Assembly (NCBI GenBank): GCA_938015255.1
Contig: CALLQC010000070.1
Coordinates: 1 to 37,480, forward strand
Direction: 5' to 3'
DNA from: an uncultured Erythrobacter sp.
Lineage (GTDB): Bacteria > Pseudomonadota > Alphaproteobacteria > Sphingomonadales > Sphingomonadaceae
DNA length: 37,480 nt
Shown: positions 25,209 to 33,588 of the stretch, one piece after another
Position numbering within the stretch: position 1 is the first letter of the stretch
Layout: every line of letters begins with the position of its first letter
Program-made: the position numbers and the translations under genes
The notes under the pieces: generated by a model
Told to the model about the DNA's origin: nothing
What the model saw: the letters and a program-made list of their open reading frames with translations, nothing else
The model's database searches: none

Positions 25209-25600
25209 CGACTATCTTCCATTTGGGAACGCCGAAGAACGACGGGTGGCAGTGGCTCGAAAATCGCTACTGTCGCCGTCGGCTTGTCTCGCTCTATCAG
25301 GGCTACCGTGCGCCGGTTCTGCAATGGGCGCGCGATACAAGGGCCTGTCGCGACGAATATGCGCAAGCGATGGCGGAAGGTCGGGAACACGACGACTTTG
25401 CGTTCTACGCCCGTCGCTACCCCGCTCTGAGGCAGAAGATCGCGCTCACCCATGAGCTGCATTTTTGCGCCCGCGAGAACACCGGAGGAGCAGGTTGGGA
25501 AGACTACAAGAGAAATTTCCTGTCGCTCGCTGACAGGTCGCGTGGTCTGCAGATTTTCAAACAGGCGGATCGAGGTAAACTATGCGTTCCGATCGTCTGA
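25205..25600 (+). CDS. Hypothetical protein, second of a coupled pair
   Basis: The protein is 131 residues, soluble, rich in Arg, Tyr and Trp, with GTPKNDGWQWLENRYCRRRL near the start and YPALRQKIALTHELHFCARE in the middle. The latter includes a TxEL-H arrangement, THELHF, which is not HExxH. It overlaps the upstream gene by four bases. No recognisable domain or signal peptide is present. From 25601 to 25855 no convincing gene follows. Function is unknown. Confidence 0.6.
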   Translation: MTTIFHLGTPKNDGWQWLENRYCRRRLVSLYQGYRAPVLQWARDTRACRDEYAQAMAEGREHDDFAFYARRYPALRQKIALTHELHFCARENTGGAGWEDYKRNFLSLADRSRGLQIFKQADRGKLCVPIV

Positions 25601-25855
25601 TACATTGTCAGCAGACCGCTTCTCGTCTGCATACTTTGAACTATCGACGACCAGCATGCCATCGCGGCGGACCGCGTGCTTTCGCACCTCAGTCCAACTT
25701 CGCCCGAACCGCTCGAATGTCTGGCGCGCGACTTGCAATGATTTGTCGGAGTTTATCCGCATAGGGCAATTGTAAACGAGGCTGGCGAAAATAAAAATGG
25801 TAGCATTCATTTTTGGAACCGACCGCAGTTTGGGAGTGAGAGGCGGCGTAGTAAC

Positions 25856-26218
25856 ATGAGCGAAATACCAATGTTCGAACGCAAATGGCCAGTGCCACAA
25901 ACCGGAGCTGAGGCGGCGGACCTCGCCATAGCGCTGATGATTACCAAGAAACAGTTGGCTTCTGTGATTGACGTTTCACCATCTTCGCTATCTCGGCCGA
26001 AGCTGTCTGATAGTACTAAGAAGCAGCTTCGCCCTCTTCTCGACGTTTTCAATCCCGCGATATGGATGGCGCGAGATGAGAAGCGCGCTGCATTCTGGAT
26101 GAGCCACCAGCACCCGCAAGGAATGGGTCCTGATAGCCCGCTAGACTGGATCGCGAAAGGCAAAGCACAAATGGTTAAGTCCGCACAGGAAGCTGTACTT
26201 ACAGGTTGGTACGAATAG
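25856..26218 (+). CDS. Xre/MbcA/ParS-like antitoxin-type protein (DUF2384-like), orphan
   Basis: This 120-residue protein has a helix-turn-helix-like segment near residues 20-50 (ALMITKKQLASVIDVSPSSL) and a C-terminal stretch, FWMSHQHPQGMGPDSPLDWI, then a short helix. This resembles the antitoxin/ParS C-terminal domain, in which a P..W/L.....G segment binds the RES toxin. No RES-domain toxin gene is next to it, so it would be an orphan or belong to an undescribed pair with neighbouring genes. The DUF2384 relation is pattern memory and moderately sure. Confidence 0.5.
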   Translation: MSEIPMFERKWPVPQTGAEAADLAIALMITKKQLASVIDVSPSSLSRPKLSDSTKKQLRPLLDVFNPAIWMARDEKRAAFWMSHQHPQGMGPDSPLDWIAKGKAQMVKSAQEAVLTGWYE

Positions 26219-26317
26219 CCGAACCTACGCTAGGGGAAATAGTGCAGAACGGATCTTGGCGAATGACGGCTTTGCGCCCCAGTCTAAGACCTAGCCATTC
26301 AAGATCTTAGTCCCTGA

Positions 26318-26325
26318 AAGCGGAC
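26318..26325 (+). repeat. Dispersed AAGCGGAC motif (also 27027-27034 minus, 37472-37479 plus)
   Basis: The octamer AAGCGGAC sits in the intergenic stretch before the recombinase gene, again inverted after it (GTCCGCTT, 27027-27034), and at the very end of the window. It looks like a fragment of a degenerate intergenic repeat. The region 26219-26360 also has a weak hairpin, CTAAGA (26284-26289) with TCTTAG (26305-26310). Confidence 0.3.
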
Positions 26326-26360
26326 ATTCTCTGAGGCCATTCCGGCCAAGGAGAATGACA

Positions 26361-26993
26361 ATGACGTATTCACATTTTGACCCTGCTGCTCAAAACCGAG
26401 TGCCTTGGAACTTTGGCGCGAAAATCGGCCCAAAACGACCATTCAACCAAAAGCAGATTTGGGCGATCCGCTTCTTCCTAGATCGGGAGGAACGCATCAG
26501 AGACCGAGCGCTGTTTGATTTGGCGATCGATAGCAAGCTACGAGGCTGTGATCTCGTTGAGCTGAAGATTGGTGACCTAGTAAGTGGTCCGGAAATCAGG
26601 AGGCGCGCGACGATAACGCAGCGCAAGACGGGACGCCCCGTTCAGTTCGAGATAGCGGCAGACACGCGAGCAAGCCTGTTTGCCTGGCTGGAACTAAGAG
26701 GAGGTGACGTCGAAGACTTTGTCTTTCCGAGCCGAGTGGATCACACCCGTCATTTGAGCACGCGACAATACGCTCGGCTTGTCGATGAGTGGGTTGAAGC
26801 GTTTGGCCTGCGTCCGGAGGAGTACGGCACACATTCGCTTCGTCGAACGAAGGCCTCGATCATCTACAAGGCCACAGGGAACATCCGAGCGATCCAAATT
26901 CTGCTTGGTCATTCCAAGATTGAAAACACAGTCCGATACCTTGGCGTCGACATAGAAGACGCTCTTACACTCGCCGAGAAGACCGAGATCTGA
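26361..26993 (+). CDS. Short tyrosine recombinase/integrase
   Basis: The protein has 210 residues from the ATG at 26361, chosen because AAGGAG (26348-26353) is seven bases before it; an ATG at 26355 is too close. It has the complete catalytic set of tyrosine recombinases: Arg61 (KLRGCDL), Lys89 (QRKTGRP), His158-Ser-Leu-Arg161, His184 (LLGHSKIENT) and Tyr193 (VRYLG). The usual SAM-like core-binding domain is missing or very short. That compact form (starting SHFDPAAQNRVPWN) is a known, widespread stand-alone type. It probably mobilises the neighbouring DNA. Target site and partners cannot be told from sequence. Confidence 0.88.
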   Translation: MTYSHFDPAAQNRVPWNFGAKIGPKRPFNQKQIWAIRFFLDREERIRDRALFDLAIDSKLRGCDLVELKIGDLVSGPEIRRRATITQRKTGRPVQFEIAADTRASLFAWLELRGGDVEDFVFPSRVDHTRHLSTRQYARLVDEWVEAFGLRPEEYGTHSLRRTKASIIYKATGNIRAIQILLGHSKIENTVRYLGVDIEDALTLAEKTEI

Positions 26994-27195
26994 CTGGAGT
27001 TGGGCGCTGGCCTAAACCTAGTCAGCGTCCGCTTCTGGAGGTGAAAGCGGGCTTTCCGATCAAGATGCTCGATTTCGGTTGAGACCAGTTCGCGCTCCAC
27101 AAATGAGCCCCTTCTCGCGCCCGCTTGGCGTGGATGGGCAAGACTCTGGCGGAGTCCGGCAAGAGCCTTAGGCGAATTGAGCCTAGCTCAGTTGA
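26994..27195. other. Intergenic stretch after the recombinase
   Basis: This 202-base stretch holds a hairpin, CCGCTT (27029-27034) with AAGCGG (27045-27050), that could act as a weak terminator for the recombinase, and copy 1 of the bracketing repeat at 27145-27167. No gene seen. Confidence 0.4.
27145..27167 (+). repeat. Bracketing direct repeat, copy 1
   Basis: This 23-base element, of the form TCTGGCGG-A-GTCCGGCAAG-A-GCC, is nearly identical (21 of 23) to 33589-33611. Both copies lie in intergenic sequence 28 to 52 bases before a plus-strand start, one at each end of the CPBP module. Confidence 0.6.
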
Positions 27196-27906
27196 ATGAC
27201 TGCTCTATTCAACACCCAATCACGCTTTCGGCCCCTCATCGATTTCTGCGCGATTGTTGCGCTCGGTTACCTGCTGAAGATTGTTCTTGACCAGTTCATC
27301 TGGCGTTACAGCGGACCGGTCTCGCTCGGGATCATGTTGTCAGTCATCTTCTTCTATCTGAGATCCATGGGAGAAAACTGGTCGTGGATTGGCCTGGTCA
27401 AGATCAAGTCGAGAAAAGGCTTCGCACTGCTGCCGTTCCAGGCATTGCTTGCGCTCTTTGCGATCCTGGCGACCGCCTCCGCTCTTAGCCTCGCTGGTGA
27501 AGCGCTTGGATTGGACTACATGAAGCCCGACAATTCCAGAGCTCAAGATCGCTTTGGTGATGTTGCAGGCAATACGCGGCTCTACATTTTCTGGTTGGCG
27601 ATAGTTTGGTTCGCCGGTCCCGCTGAAGAATTGTACTTTCGAGGTTTCATGATCGGGAAGCTGCGCGAGGCATTGGGTAACTCGACCTGGGCGAGCGCGC
27701 TCAGTGTGCTGGTACCCGCCCTGATCTTCGGCCTTGGCCATGTCTACTATTCGGGGCTGCGCGGGCTCGTCACTACCGGCGGCATAGCGGTGACCCTGGG
27801 CGTTCTTTATATCCTGTATAAGCGCAATATCTGGCCTCTCATGATTGCTCATGGAGCCGCCAACACTCTTACTTTCACGGTGGTCTACCTTCAGCTGGAA
27901 GCCTAA
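27196..27906 (+). CDS. CPBP-family intramembrane metalloprotease (copy A)
   Basis: The 236-residue polytopic membrane protein has about six hydrophobic spans. The CPBP (Rce1/ABI) active-site motifs are complete: Glu144-Glu145-x3-Arg149 in PAEELYFRG, His182 in FGLGHVYYSG, and His219-x3-Asn223 in IAHGAAN. Such proteases cut within the membrane; bacterial members are linked to peptide maturation, self-immunity or stress signalling. The ATG at 27196 follows GCTCAGTTGA, with no strong ribosome site. It opens a plus-strand module that ends with a second CPBP protein. The substrate is unknown. Confidence 0.88.
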   Translation: MTALFNTQSRFRPLIDFCAIVALGYLLKIVLDQFIWRYSGPVSLGIMLSVIFFYLRSMGENWSWIGLVKIKSRKGFALLPFQALLALFAILATASALSLAGEALGLDYMKPDNSRAQDRFGDVAGNTRLYIFWLAIVWFAGPAEELYFRGFMIGKLREALGNSTWASALSVLVPALIFGLGHVYYSGLRGLVTTGGIAVTLGVLYILYKRNIWPLMIAHGAANTLTFTVVYLQLEA

Positions 27907-27959
27907 CTTGCGGTCACTGGCGCAGTTGGTAAGTTGCCCCCAGATCAGTGGGGCATGCA

Positions 27960-28970
27960 ATGAGCGAGATCACATCTCTCTACGTTCACAAGGTTCTCTC
28001 CCATGTTGGTGGAGGCGTTGAGACACGAGACCTGCTGGAGAGCATGGGTGTCCCGACCGATGGAACAATAGACCCCAAGCTGATGGTTGCAGCCGATCAG
28101 TTCTATGATTTCTTTGCAACCTTGGCGCAGCGCGATCCTGACGGATTGACGTTGCCTCTTCGCATTGGCGCCACGATGAAGAGTGATGAGTACGGTGCTT
28201 TTGGTCTTGCCTGGAAATCTGCACCGAACTTGCGCGGATCGTTTGTGAGATCGGCGCGCTACGGCCACGTGCTCGGCAACGCAGAAACCTATAGCCTTGA
28301 GCAAGGCAAGGATGGCTGGTTCTTCAGCCTGGATAAGGCAGGCAATGCTGGGCCAGGTATGCTTCTTTCAAACGAGGCCAGCATGTCCTCGGTAATGACC
28401 ATATGCCAAGAAGTTGCTTCTCAGCCCTTTCAGCAGCTCGGTGTCTTCTTCAAGCATGGCGCGCGCGGTGCCCCCGCCGTCTATGAGAAGCACTTTAACT
28501 GCCCAGTTCATTTTAACTCTGGACGCGACGCATTGCTTGTCAGCGATGAAAGCCTTGATGTGCCCAACAAGCTTGGTGATGAGACTATTGCTCAGTTCTT
28601 TGACCAACATCTCGAAGCAGAGCTTGCAAAGCATGCCGAGCCAGAAAGCCTTGATAAACGAGTGCGCATGGTGGTCGCCAAAATGCTGAGCGAAGGTGTG
28701 CCAACCCTTTCAACCGTCGCAGGATCGCTTGGAATGAGCGCGCGGACCCTGCAACGAAGGCTCTCAGATCAGGAAAAGTCCTTTCAAAGCCTCGTGGATC
28801 AGGCGCGCAGAGAGCTCTCCCAACAACTGCTTCGTGAGACAAATTATAGCCTTGCAGAGATAGCCTTTCTCACCGGTTTTGCTGAACAAAGCGGCTTTAC
28901 TCGAGCTTTCAAGCGTTGGGCGGGCGAAACGCCCCGCTCTTATCGTTTGGAGTCACAAACAGGCCGCTGA
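27960..28970 (+). CDS. AraC-family regulator with arabinose-binding-like N-terminal domain
   Basis: The protein has 336 residues from the ATG at 27960. A GTG at 27948 would add four residues. The N-terminal half matches the Arabinose_bd-type sensor (LPLRIGATMKSDEYGAFGLA). The C-terminal AraC/XylS domain has two helix-turn-helix units: TLSTVAGSLGMSARTLQRRL and SLAEIAFLTGFAEQSGFTRA, followed by the family signature FKRWAGETPRSYR. It probably senses a small hydrophobic or oxidised molecule and controls the genes that follow (29063 onward). The module layout supports this, but no operator was identified. Confidence 0.92.
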   Translation: MSEITSLYVHKVLSHVGGGVETRDLLESMGVPTDGTIDPKLMVAADQFYDFFATLAQRDPDGLTLPLRIGATMKSDEYGAFGLAWKSAPNLRGSFVRSARYGHVLGNAETYSLEQGKDGWFFSLDKAGNAGPGMLLSNEASMSSVMTICQEVASQPFQQLGVFFKHGARGAPAVYEKHFNCPVHFNSGRDALLVSDESLDVPNKLGDETIAQFFDQHLEAELAKHAEPESLDKRVRMVVAKMLSEGVPTLSTVAGSLGMSARTLQRRLSDQEKSFQSLVDQARRELSQQLLRETNYSLAEIAFLTGFAEQSGFTRAFKRWAGETPRSYRLESQTGR

Positions 28971-29062
28971 CGCCATTTGCACAAATCTTGTCGTTGTCGG
29001 GCAAGAGACACTGAGGCTACTCACCTATCCCAAGCTTGTCTCCAACAAACAGGAACAAGCAC

Positions 29063-29908
29063 ATGGCTACTCAAACCGACAATGCACCGATCACCTTGGC
29101 AATCGGTGGAACCGGCAAGACCGGAAAGAGAGTTGCGGACCGCCTGATCAAAAAGGGGCACAAGGTTCGCATTCGCTCTCGCTCCTCCTTCCCATCGTTC
29201 GACTGGGACAAAGAAGCAGGCTGGGATGCCGCGCTTGAGGGCGTCTCGAACATCTACATCACTTACTCCCCGGATCTGGCAATGCCAGGGGCGAAGGATG
29301 CGATCAGCGCTTTGGTCCAGCGCGCCAAGTTGAAAGGCGTCAAGCGCCTCGTTTTGTTATCCGGTCGCGGCGAACAGGAAGCGCAGGACTGCGAGCAGAT
29401 TGTAGCGCAAAGCGGCCTTGAGTGGACGGTTGTCCGCGCCAGCTGGTTCAGCCAGAATTTCTCTGAAGGTGCCTTCATTGAGATGGTGCTTGGCGGAGCG
29501 ATTACTCTTCCAGCAGGTGACACACCAGAACCGTTTGTCGATGTCGATGACATTGCCGATGTGGCCGTCGCTGCACTCAGCGAAGACGGGCACAATGGCG
29601 AGATTTACGAAGTCACAGGCCCAAGGCTGATGACCATGGCTGATATAGCAGCAGACCTCTCTGCTGCGACGGGGCGGGAAATTACCTTCGTCGATGTGCC
29701 GCATGACGCTTTTATCGAAGAGCTCACCAAATCTGGCGCCCCTAAAGATGTTATCTGGATGCTCGACTATCTGTTCTCGACGGTCCTCGATGGTCGCAAT
29801 GCGCACCTGACAGACGGGGTTGAGCGCGCGCTTGGCCGCTCACCCAAAGACTTTGCCGAATACGCCCGCGACGTTGCCGCAACCGGTGTGTGGGCAACTG
29901 CAGCCTGA
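29063..29908 (+). CDS. NmrA-like NAD(P)-binding oxidoreductase
   Basis: The protein has 281 residues from the ATG at 29063, with AGGA at 29051-29054. An in-frame ATG at 29036 adds a poor leader. The Rossmann motif is GGTGKTGKRVADRL (near residue 15). KGVKRLVLLSGRGEQ, TVVRASWFSQNFSEG and YEVTGPRLMTMADIA are typical of NmrA/atypical-SDR proteins (quinone oxidoreductase-like). The enzyme is cytosolic, reducing or sensing an unidentified electrophile or quinone. It is the first gene after the AraC regulator and is probably its main target; NmrA plus DUF1772 plus AraC is a recurrent arrangement. Confidence 0.9.
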   Translation: MATQTDNAPITLAIGGTGKTGKRVADRLIKKGHKVRIRSRSSFPSFDWDKEAGWDAALEGVSNIYITYSPDLAMPGAKDAISALVQRAKLKGVKRLVLLSGRGEQEAQDCEQIVAQSGLEWTVVRASWFSQNFSEGAFIEMVLGGAITLPAGDTPEPFVDVDDIADVAVAALSEDGHNGEIYEVTGPRLMTMADIAADLSAATGREITFVDVPHDAFIEELTKSGAPKDVIWMLDYLFSTVLDGRNAHLTDGVERALGRSPKDFAEYARDVAATGVWATAA

Positions 29909-29985
29909 TCTGGCTGTTCGGAGGCAACCCGGTCGCACTGCCGGTCGAAACTTTCCGAAAAAACCAATGAAAGGACACCCAAACC

Positions 29986-30489
29986 ATGACCTATGACTGG
30001 CCCCTCTATTTTGCCCTCTTCCTCGCGCTTTGGAGCGCGATTATCGGAGGCAATTTCTCGGCATTCTCGGAATTCATCATGTCGGCCCTTAAGAAGACGG
30101 AGCCAGCTGGCGGCATCGAGGCAATGCAGAACATCAACCGCGATGTGATCAAAACGCAGTTCGTCGCCGGCATCCTCTCGATCGCTGCCTTCTCAACGAT
30201 CTTTGCAATTTACAGCCTGTTTGTGTTCGAAGGCGCAGCGCTGGTGACGCTCATCCTGGCGTCCTTGGTTTATCTGACCAGCGTCTTTTTCGTGACGATG
30301 TTTGGTAATGTTCCAATGAATGACGCGCTTGCTCGTCTCGATCACGACAGTCTCGATGCCCGGATCTACTGGGAGAAGTATACCCGGACATGGACGCTGC
30401 TCAATCATGCACGGTCCTTCGGCAGCATTCTGACCTCCGGGCTCTATATCATCGCTTCGATCACCCTGATCACCAGCAGCCAGGTTTGA
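29986..30489 (+). CDS. DUF1772 / anthrone-oxygenase-like membrane protein
   Basis: This 167-residue membrane protein has four hydrophobic segments. The DUF1772 signature is clear: GNFSAFSEFIMSAL near the start, then FGNVPMNDALARLDHDSLDA and WTLLNHARSFGS. Some fungal relatives oxidise anthrones, but bacterial members are uncharacterised. It follows the NmrA-like gene by 77 bases and precedes the HExxH protein gene by 26. AAAGGACACC lies upstream of the ATG. It could act with the NmrA-like enzyme on the same aromatic or quinone substrate, which is inference. Confidence 0.88.
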   Translation: MTYDWPLYFALFLALWSAIIGGNFSAFSEFIMSALKKTEPAGGIEAMQNINRDVIKTQFVAGILSIAAFSTIFAIYSLFVFEGAALVTLILASLVYLTSVFFVTMFGNVPMNDALARLDHDSLDARIYWEKYTRTWTLLNHARSFGSILTSGLYIIASITLITSSQV

Positions 30490-30515
30490 CGCCATCCAAG
30501 GCGCTGGAGGACATT

Positions 30516-31508
30516 ATGCAGATCAAGCTCCCCCTTCTTGCGGCTGCTGCGGTTGTGGCACTGGCTTCGCCGCTTGCCGCGCAAGATCCACTGGAAGCGG
30601 TCATCGACACAAGCGATGCAGACCGGTTTGCGGCCTTGTTTGTCGAAACTGAGGAGAAGCCCAGCCTAGAACAAATCGAAGCGGACTACCTGTCTCAAGC
30701 AGGAGAGGGTCTCGCCCTCATGCAGACTACTCGCTTTGGAACAGCAGAGGCTCTCCACTCCGCCATCGCGGGGTCTCCGGCCACTTATCGCGACGCCATT
30801 CAAAGGTGTCTGCCCATCGCGAAGGGTATGCAGCGCGATCTAAGGGCAATCTACCTGGCTCTATCGGCGCTGTTTTACGACGAGGCTTTGCCTCGCGTCG
30901 AGGTCGTGATCGGCGCTGGAAAATCGGCTGGAATTGCTTCGCCGAGCGTTCAGGTCATCGGGCTTGAAACTTTGTGCGCCGCAAGTCCGACGGAAACCGA
31001 GTTCAGAAGCGCCTTCAGGTATTTCTTCGCGCATGAACCGGTCCATTCCTTCCAGCCGCCCTTGGACGAGGCCAGGTTGGGGAACGACCCTCTGCTTACT
31101 TTGGCTTTGCATGAAGGCGTTGCGGACATGATCGCGGCCTTGGTCTTGGGACGCGTTCCGGATGTCGAACGTGATGCTTGGGCCATGGCCCGTATGGATG
31201 CGCTTTTCCAGCAGTTTCATGCGGACCGGCAAGTGCTTCGTGCAAGCGTCGCGCGCGGCGAAACATTGGCCACTTTCTCTCCCGAAGCGGGCTCAGCCCT
31301 TGGCCGCTGGTTCTTCAACCACAACCGGGTCGCAGAGGATTGGCGCAGCGATCTTGGATACTGGATCGGCCGCCAGATGGCCTTGGCATATGTCGATCAC
31401 GCGCCGGACAAACGAAAGGCCATCGAGGAACTTGTCCAAGGATTTGATCCAATGACTGTTCTGCAAGCCTCCGGCCTATCGGACACTAACGAATTTGGAG
31501 GGCAGTGA
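30516..31508 (+). CDS. Exported HExxH putative zinc protease (DUF2268-like)
   Basis: The protein has 330 residues from the ATG at 30516, with GGAGG at 30506-30510. An in-frame earlier start at 30390 lies inside the DUF1772 gene and was rejected. The Sec signal peptide ends AAQ near residue 23. The mature protein carries HEPVH (173-177), a zinc HExxH motif, and LHEGVADM 22 residues later, where Glu200 is a plausible third ligand, a gluzincin arrangement. The family resemblance is to DUF2268 putative Zn-proteases. Expected location is the periplasm. Its stop is followed after one base by the serine-hydrolase gene, so they are co-translated. Confidence 0.8.
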   Translation: MQIKLPLLAAAAVVALASPLAAQDPLEAVIDTSDADRFAALFVETEEKPSLEQIEADYLSQAGEGLALMQTTRFGTAEALHSAIAGSPATYRDAIQRCLPIAKGMQRDLRAIYLALSALFYDEALPRVEVVIGAGKSAGIASPSVQVIGLETLCAASPTETEFRSAFRYFFAHEPVHSFQPPLDEARLGNDPLLTLALHEGVADMIAALVLGRVPDVERDAWAMARMDALFQQFHADRQVLRASVARGETLATFSPEAGSALGRWFFNHNRVAEDWRSDLGYWIGRQMALAYVDHAPDKRKAIEELVQGFDPMTVLQASGLSDTNEFGGQ

Positions 31509-31509
31509 G

Positions 31510-32787
31510 ATGCGGACCACTCTAATGCATATTGGTGCAGCCATTGGTTGTTGCACATTGTGGGGCGCTGCAGTCTTCGCAGGCCTCGATCAAGGCTGGG
31601 GAGATTCTGCGCTCGCCGAAAGTGGAGATGCCATCGAATTTGCACGGGCCGCGCAATCCATCGCCGAGGACAAAAACATCGGCACTGTAAGCTTTGTCTT
31701 GATTGAGGGTGGCGAGACCGCCTCTGAATTTCACCTGTCCAACGGTGATGCGGTCGGCGCACAGTCAGTCTTCCAGGTAGCCTCGCTCGGCAAATGGCTG
31801 ACGGCTTGGGGTGTCATGGCCCTGTTCGAAGAGGGACAGCTTGACCTCGATGCGCCGGTCTCGGACTATCTCTCGCGCTGGACACTCCCGGCTTCGGAAT
31901 TTGATGCATCAGGCGTTACAGTGAGGCGTTTGCTGAGCCACACAGCCGGTCTTAGCGACGGTCTTGGTTATGACGGGTTCGATGCAGCGCAGGATCGCCA
32001 ATCTCTAGAGGCTTCGCTGACTAAGGCTGTGGATGCATCTCCCGGCAAAGATGGGAGAACTCTTCTTGGTAGCGAGCCTGGCTCAGGCTTCGCTTACTCG
32101 GGAGGCGGCTACACCTTGCTTCAACTCCTGATCGAAGAGGTCTCTGGTAAGTCGTTCGCTGAATACATGGATGACAAGGTCTTTGTCCCTCTGGGTATGG
32201 AGAGAACGACGTTTGATCATGCCAGAGCGCTGGAGCTTGGGCTGGCAGAGAATTTCAGACCCGACGGCACAGCGGAGCCATTCCGTTGGTATACAGCTCT
32301 CGCCGCCACGTCCTTGTTTACCACCTCTGAGGACCTGAGTAAGTTTGTGATGGCGCAGGCTCCGGACGGATCGAACCCGGTTCTCTCATCCTCGACTATG
32401 GACCTCCTGCGTCAGCCTCACGCTTCTGAAATGGGCGCGGACATATGGGGGCTTGGCACGATGCTTTACGCGTCCAACAATGCCGGGGGACATATCATTG
32501 GCCATGACGGCAGCAATGAACCTGCCATCAACACTGCGGCGCGACTGGACCCGGCTACGGGAGATGGAATTGTTGTTCTCTCGACTGGCAATCCGATGCT
32601 GGCAACCGAATTGGCTGGCGAATGGGTGTTCTGGAAGACCGGCAAGGTCGACAGCCTGAGTTTCGCATCGCGACTGCCAACAGCGCTTGCGGTGTTTGCT
32701 GGTGGAGTTCTCATCATCCTGACTGGCGCAGGTTTGAGCCTTTGGCTTCGTAAACGCCATGCCTCACGCCAACAAACGCACAGGTAA
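31510..32787 (+). CDS. Beta-lactamase-family serine hydrolase with C-terminal membrane anchor
   Basis: The protein has 425 residues from the ATG at 31510, with GGAGGG at 31497-31502. An N-terminal signal or anchor (residues 6-25) precedes a beta-lactamase/PBP4-type fold: Ser92-Leu-Gly-Lys95 (SxxK), Tyr196-Ser-Gly198 in the YxN position, and HDGSNEP as the third motif. Near the C-terminus lies a membrane helix (FAGGVLIILTGAGLSLWL), then a basic tail. It is probably an esterase or peptidase acting at the periplasmic face. It is coupled to the HExxH gene upstream and the second CPBP gene five bases downstream. Confidence 0.88.
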   Translation: MRTTLMHIGAAIGCCTLWGAAVFAGLDQGWGDSALAESGDAIEFARAAQSIAEDKNIGTVSFVLIEGGETASEFHLSNGDAVGAQSVFQVASLGKWLTAWGVMALFEEGQLDLDAPVSDYLSRWTLPASEFDASGVTVRRLLSHTAGLSDGLGYDGFDAAQDRQSLEASLTKAVDASPGKDGRTLLGSEPGSGFAYSGGGYTLLQLLIEEVSGKSFAEYMDDKVFVPLGMERTTFDHARALELGLAENFRPDGTAEPFRWYTALAATSLFTTSEDLSKFVMAQAPDGSNPVLSSSTMDLLRQPHASEMGADIWGLGTMLYASNNAGGHIIGHDGSNEPAINTAARLDPATGDGIVVLSTGNPMLATELAGEWVFWKTGKVDSLSFASRLPTALAVFAGGVLIILTGAGLSLWLRKRHASRQQTHR

Positions 32788-32792
32788 GCCCA

Positions 32793-33512
32793 ATGTCGCA
32801 GGTTCAAGAAAGTGGCAATGAACAAGTGGATCGACCGCAATCCAAAGAGCGACTCATCGCCTTTCGCGACTTGGCTCTGGTCGTGGCGATGATGGTTGCC
32901 GTCAAACAATCATTGCTTCCCATCACCCAACTTTACGCTGGTCCGGCATCAACCTTTAGCGCAATGATTGTAGCCACATTACTGCTTCGGCATCGGGGGC
33001 GCAGCTGGGGCGATCTTGGCTTTCGCTGGCCCGAAAGCTGGATCAAGACGATTGGCCTCACGCTACTTGCCATGGCTTTCTTCGTTGTTTGCACTCAGCT
33101 CATGGCGCTGGTTGCTGACCAATTTTTCGCAGACGTAGGCACCAGTGATCGCTTCTCTCACATCGAAGGCAACTTGGTCGCCTATGTCCTGATCATGCTT
33201 CTGGTTTGGACGCACGGCTCGTTCTTTGAAGAGCTTCTGTTTCGGGCCTTCATCATAAGCAACGCAAGTGAAGGTCTGGGTGGCGGTCTGCGTGGGGATA
33301 TTATCGCCTTGCTTATCTCGTCCGCCTTCTTCGGCTATCGGCACGCCTACTATCAAGGGTGGCATGGCGCTCTTGTCACGGGTGCAGGAGGGTTTGCCTT
33401 TGGCGTGTTCTACCTGTGGTTTGGAAAGCGTAATATCATGCCGCTGATCTTGGCACATGGCACGTTCAATACCTTGGGCCAGACGTTCAGGTATCTCGGC
33501 ATAGAGGACTAA
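32793..33512 (+). CDS. CPBP-family intramembrane metalloprotease (copy B)
   Basis: The 239-residue polytopic membrane protein has about six spans. The motifs match copy A at 27196: Glu146-Glu147-x3-Arg151 in FFEELLFRA, His184 in FFGYRHAYYQGWHG, and His222-x3-Asn226 in LAHGTFN. Both copies also share the GxRHxYYxG-type third helix and the YKRN/GKRN-IxPL segment, so they are of the same subgroup though otherwise quite diverged. It is the last gene of the coupled series DUF1772, HExxH, serine hydrolase, CPBP. No terminator is clear downstream, but the bracketing repeat lies there. Confidence 0.9.
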   Translation: MSQVQESGNEQVDRPQSKERLIAFRDLALVVAMMVAVKQSLLPITQLYAGPASTFSAMIVATLLLRHRGRSWGDLGFRWPESWIKTIGLTLLAMAFFVVCTQLMALVADQFFADVGTSDRFSHIEGNLVAYVLIMLLVWTHGSFFEELLFRAFIISNASEGLGGGLRGDIIALLISSAFFGYRHAYYQGWHGALVTGAGGFAFGVFYLWFGKRNIMPLILAHGTFNTLGQTFRYLGIED

Positions 33513-33588
33513 ACGCGCTGCTCGCTCCAAGAACCCCAAGGGTTCCGCTGCGCTCTTCAAACGCTCAATTGGCGCGAGATGCCAAAAG

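Larger units (their letters stand above)
22879..26993. mobile_element. Putative small genomic island at tRNA-Lys
   Basis: Directly behind the tRNA the gene content changes from conserved chromosome to a TIR pair, unknown genes, an antitoxin-like gene and a tyrosine recombinase, with looser spacing and, by eye, lower GC and less GC-rich third positions. No direct repeat of the tRNA 3' end was found on the right, so the far attachment site may lie outside the window, be decayed, or not exist. The right limit given is simply the end of the recombinase gene. Confidence 0.45.

Noticed and set aside
25580-25900. Minus-strand frame filling 25601-25855
   Set aside because: The possible 60-residue product from 25762 looks partly protein-like, but no ribosome site is visible at any start and it overlaps both neighbours; not supportable as a gene.
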